This document shows positions 61,148-64,000 of a DNA stretch of 64,000 nt, piece by piece. Under the pieces are notes generated by a model. That model was not told where the DNA came from and did not search any database. It worked only from the letters and a program-made list of their open reading frames with translations. The DNA is taken from NCBI GenBank assembly GCA_041396045.1, contig JAWKZI010000011.1, positions 1 through 64,000 on the forward strand, given 5' to 3'. The position numbers and the translations under genes were made by a program. Source of the stretch: SHZI01 sp041396045. Its GTDB lineage: Bacteria > Pseudomonadota > Gammaproteobacteria > Steroidobacterales > GCA-2729495. Numbering within the stretch: position 1 is the stretch's first letter; every line of letters starts with the position of its first letter.

Positions 61148-61906
61148 ATGAGATCTACTCTCTTAAACAATGTGCTCGCAACAACTTTGGCTGGCATTTC
61201 ACTGGCCGCAGCCGCCCATGAACACGAAGGTGGCATCCCCGTCCAGGCCAACCCCGCCGTCAATGCACCTTTCGATATTGTTCACACCCGGATCACAACC
61301 GAAGGCAATCAAGCCGTATTCCACATGGCTGTGTCCGGCAAGGCTGGTGCCAGCAAACCGGCCACATCGGGCAAGCTTGCTGGCAGCAGTGTTTTCTCCT
61401 ATGTGTGGCCGACGACAATCAACCCGTCGGTGGTCGGATTCGAGGCCGGGAGCGGCATCCTCTCCTTCGCGGTGACTGCGCATCCGGACTTCGACGACAC
61501 ACCGCTGTTCGATGAGAACGGCGATGGAGATCGCACCAATGACGGCAATGTCTGGCATTCGCACTGGGTCGTTCTGCAGCCCGACGATGCGTGCGGCAAG
61601 GGCGCATTGAAGGTCGTGGATATTCCCGTCGGCGCCACCCCCCGGCTGCCAAAAACCTGGCCGGGTTTGCCCATCCTGATTGACAGTCCGGGCTGGAGTC
61701 CGAGCTTCCGCGCCGGGACTGTCGAAGTACGCGTTCCGTTCGACGACATTGGCGTTGTCGACGCGGCCGGCTTTGACGGGGTAACCGCCGCACTTCGGGT
61801 CAATGCCAGCGTCCACAGCCCGCTACTGTGTGTGGTCGACGTGTTCAAGATCGCCTCCGGGGACTTGAGTTTGCCCGGCAAGACACGCCAACAGCCGAAT
61901 CAATAG
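61148..61906 (+). CDS. Exported protein of unknown function
   Basis: A 252-residue protein with a Sec signal peptide ('NVLATTLAGISLAAAAHEHE'). The mature part is beta-rich, with His/Asp-containing segments ('DIVHTRITTEGNQAVFHMAV', 'AHPDFDDTPLFDENGDGDRT', 'NVWHSHWVVLQPDDACGKGA') and a calcium-loop-like DENGDGD. I do not recognise the family. 'ggagg' lies ten bases before the ATG. Divergent from the AraC regulator; the signal-bearing SDR follows after 134 bases. Confidence 0.75.
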   Translation: MRSTLLNNVLATTLAGISLAAAAHEHEGGIPVQANPAVNAPFDIVHTRITTEGNQAVFHMAVSGKAGASKPATSGKLAGSSVFSYVWPTTINPSVVGFEAGSGILSFAVTAHPDFDDTPLFDENGDGDRTNDGNVWHSHWVVLQPDDACGKGALKVVDIPVGATPRLPKTWPGLPILIDSPGWSPSFRAGTVEVRVPFDDIGVVDAAGFDGVTAALRVNASVHSPLLCVVDVFKIASGDLSLPGKTRQQPNQ

Positions 61907-62040
61907 CAACAAGGGCGACCGGTTGCACTGCGACACTATGCCACCGGGTCTGCCGTGTCTCGAACATCACTGGCGTATTCAGGAGACTACACTTCAGGTC
62001 AGTCCTGATTCGCCACAAATACCAGATGGAGACACGAAGA

Positions 62041-62853
62041 TGACTCACTTTAGCAGTGTGCTGCTTGCGGTCCTTTCGGTGGTCGGCATTAGTACGATCG
62101 GTACGGCAGCGGGCGCTGCGGACAACACCGCGGTGCCAGAAGCCCATGTATCGACAGTACTGGTCACGGGTGCCAACAAGGGAATGGGCCTGGAGCTGGT
62201 GAAGGAGTATGCGGCGCGTGGTGCGCGAGTAATCGCCACCGCGCGCAACCCGCCACGGGCCACGGAGCTGAATGCGCTGGCGGCGGCCAACCCGAGGGTT
62301 ACTGTTGACCAGCTTGATGTCACCAACCACCTCGACATTTCAGCGCTGGCCTCCAAGTATGCAAGTACGCCCATCGATATTCTGATCAACAACGCTGGCA
62401 TCAGCGGCGGCATGCAGAACCAGATGTTCGGCAAGCTCAATTACGATGAATTTGAAGAAGTACTGCGGGTCAACACCATCGCACCACTCCGGATCTCCGA
62501 AGCTTTTCTGCCGAATGTGCTGGCCAGCCACGACAAACGTATCGTGGCGATTTCGAGCAGCGAGGGTTCAATAGGCATGGTCAAGTCGTCCCGTCTGTAC
62601 TTCATGCGTGCAAGCAAGGCTGCACTGAACATGGAGATGAAAAATCTTGCCTACCAGTTGAAATCGAAGGGCGTCAGCGTCGCGATCATCAATCCCGGAA
62701 TGGTCGATACCGATTTCATGAAGGGTGTGCCGAAGAAAATGTTGCGGCCAGTCTCCGAGGCGGTGCACGACATCATTCTGCAATATCGACAGCATGACGG
62801 TCGCAAACACAGGCTCCTTCATGAACTACGACGGCAAAATACTGCCCTGGTAG
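62041..62853 (+). pseudogene. SDR with a signal peptide, frameshifted near the 3' end
   Basis: Starts with a signal peptide ('MTHFSSVLLAVLSVVGISTI', cleavage near AGA-ADN), then a classical SDR: 'STVLVTGANKGMGLELVKEY', 'ILINNAGISGG', Ser in 'IVAISSSEGSIGM', 'SSRLYFMRASKAALNMEMKN' (YxxxK as Y-F-M-R-A-S-K region). After 'VHDIIL' the frame drifts into a non-family end (stop at 62867). The other frame reads 'NIDSMTVANTGSFMNYDGKI' and 'LPW' with stop at 62851, the family's usual end. One extra base near 62785 explains it. It may otherwise be functional. Export would place it in the periplasm. Confidence 0.75.
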
Positions 62854-62923
62854 GCCATCCCGGGTAGCGTCGGGATCCGGATCCTGGGCTACACTCGGCC
62901 CGATCAGCATCGGGAGCATTGAT

Positions 62924-64000
62924 ATGTCTGAGTTGAGCCGACGTGAACTTATGGCAGCTACGGCAGCTCTGGGTCTGGTTACCACCACCAGCGCGGCGAC
63001 CGCGGGAGCACGCGGTCGTCCGCCGCCTCCGCTGCCCCGGGCTGGAACTATGGCCCCTTTGACTCCTTGCGACTACGTGGCTGAGCTCGACCGGCGGAAT
63101 CTCCTGATCCATATCGACCGCCTGGATCAGGACGCCTATGAAGCCACTGCCCTCATGTACCGGCTGATCGATGAATACGGCCTGTACCAGACCCCGGCTT
63201 TCCTGGTCAAAGAGGTGAAAATCGAGGGCCGCTGGGTGCGCGGGCCAATGCTGGTGAATCAGTATGGGCACTATCACACTGAAGCTGTGGCGCTGGGTAT
63301 AGAGCCAGTGCCTGGCGATGGCCGGGCAACCTACCGCGCCGCAATCGCGCGGGCTTCAGAACTGCTTAAAGACGGGAAGTTTCCGAATGAAGCTTGCCTG
63401 GAAGTTGCAGCAAGCGACGCACCCTGCAAGCAGGTCGTACTGACTGGCGACGATATAGATCTCACAAAGTTCGCATTCATTCAGTCTAATCCTGCTGATG
63501 CTGGCCGCTATGTGAATACCGGCTCGGTGTTTACCCGTGATCCACAGGGAGGCGGCAACTTCGGCACCTATCGCTGTCAGCTCAAGGGCCCGCGCCTGCT
63601 CGGGGTGAATCCGGAGCCCGGCCAGAGTGGCTGGCAGATGCTGACAAAGATGAGGGAGCGCGGCGAGAAGATCGCGAAGGTTTCCATTGTGCTCGGACAG
63701 GATCCCATCACCTGGCTGGTTTCAACTTCGAAAATCGGTATGGGGAACCCGGACGAACTGCAGCTGGTTAGTGGGCTGCGTGGCCGCGCATTGCCGGTAG
63801 TGAAGTCGGAGACCAACGATATTCTCGTTCCGGCTCATGCCGAAATGGTGATTGAGGGTGAGATCCCGCTGACCGAGCCGATGCTGCCCGAAGGTCCTTT
63901 TGGCGAGATGCGTGGCTATATGGGTCGTGCAAAAGCCGAGAACTTCTGGATGAATGTCACTCGCGTGACGCACCGGCGCAACCCCTGGATCGTCAACCAG
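62924..64000 (+). CDS. UbiD-family decarboxylase with a Tat-like signal (3' end outside the window)
   Basis: The frame runs to the window end (359 residues visible). The N-terminus 'MSELSRRELMAATAALGLVT' with 'TTTSAATAGA' is a twin-arginine-like signal (SRRELM). From about residue 50 it is a UbiD-type enzyme: 'CDYVAELDRRNLLIHIDRLD', 'KFAFIQSNPADAGRYVNTGS', 'VFTRDPQGGGNFGTYRCQLK' (prFMN/metal region) and 'MVIEGEIPLTEPMLPEGPFG' then 'EMRGYMG', holding the acidic active-site residues. UbiD enzymes use prenylated FMN to (de)carboxylate aromatic or unsaturated acids. 'ggag' is nine bases before the ATG. Confidence 0.85.
   Translation, partial: MSELSRRELMAATAALGLVTTTSAATAGARGRPPPPLPRAGTMAPLTPCDYVAELDRRNLLIHIDRLDQDAYEATALMYRLIDEYGLYQTPAFLVKEVKIEGRWVRGPMLVNQYGHYHTEAVALGIEPVPGDGRATYRAAIARASELLKDGKFPNEACLEVAASDAPCKQVVLTGDDIDLTKFAFIQSNPADAGRYVNTGSVFTRDPQGGGNFGTYRCQLKGPRLLGVNPEPGQSGWQMLTKMRERGEKIAKVSIVLGQDPITWLVSTSKIGMGNPDELQLVSGLRGRALPVVKSETNDILVPAHAEMVIEGEIPLTEPMLPEGPFGEMRGYMGRAKAENFWMNVTRVTHRRNPWIVNQ

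Noticed and set aside
1..64000. A mobile island or prophage
   Set aside because: No integrase, transposase, tRNA-flanked direct repeats or phage genes are visible; the housekeeping content is chromosomal.

Overview
The window reads as chromosomal DNA of a high-GC, respiring, non-phototrophic member of the Proteobacteria, most likely Gammaproteobacteria. The basis is gene content: RelA, an ABC-F protein of the Uup type, SrkA, GlgB, a CopA/CopB pair, NsrR, cbb3-type oxidase subunits, SdhBCD, and a PA3496-like small protein. I cannot place it below class. Coding density is high, most genes are in short operons with 4-bp overlaps, and I see no tRNA, rRNA, insertion sequence, integrase, phage gene or CRISPR array.

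Layout. 1-7.3 kb: end of a TPR protein, a GST / isochorismatase-like / nitrilase operon (the last two broken by frameshifts), a SprT-like metallopeptidase, a broken DUF486 membrane protein, and three paralogous luciferase-like (LLM) flavin oxidoreductases. 7.5-10.9 kb: MFS transporter, two small proteins, a ferritin-like protein, MarC, then a 27-bp-arm inverted repeat. 10.9-15.7 kb: two carbohydrate hydrolases (GH63-like and glycogen debranching). 15.7-22.2 kb: a protein that looks like a ferredoxin-dependent bilin reductase, two VOC proteins, SrkA, a 2-hydroxyacid dehydrogenase with a signal peptide, and an SDR. 22.3-34.6 kb: housekeeping genes (uup, a secretin-like protein, relA, a saccharopine-dehydrogenase-like protein, glgB, an NTP/NDP-type transporter, a GST, a heavily frameshifted leuA, an Lrp-type regulator). 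34.6-38.7 kb: exported chelatase-like protein, then a TetR / ABC-ATPase / ABC-permease operon with a perfect palindrome upstream. 38.8-43.7 kb: copper resistance (copA, copB, a cytochrome c with a His/Asp-rich tail) and chrA. 43.7-48.8 kb: a truncated globin, ccoN (with a CcoS-like N-terminus), ccoO, a cytochrome c, nsrR, a SCO protein and a membrane protein. This cluster is preceded by a 23-bp NsrR-type operator that overlaps a promoter. 48.8-52.7 kb: nitronate monooxygenase, an SDR, an AhpD-like protein, and sdhB-sdhC-sdhD without sdhA. 52.9-59.9 kb: a stress-type cluster with a Rieske/FAD reductase, DUF488, a HAD phosphatase fused to a P-loop ATPase, two Usp proteins, a baeRF3-like protein and a DUF2238-like membrane protein. 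59.9-64 kb: DUF6522-like protein, AraC regulator, an exported protein, an SDR with a signal peptide, and a UbiD-type decarboxylase with a Tat-like signal, cut by the window end.

Two themes run through the window. First, several enzymes normally found in the cytoplasm carry export signals (2-hydroxyacid dehydrogenase, SDR, chelatase-like protein, UbiD-like protein). Second, single-base frameshifts are unevenly spread. They are dense in leuA and in the nitrilase/isochorismatase pair, and occur singly in five other genes, while multi-kilobase genes nearby are clean. The fragments keep well-conserved family sequence, so I favour patches of poor consensus sequence over old pseudogenes, but I cannot exclude real decay.
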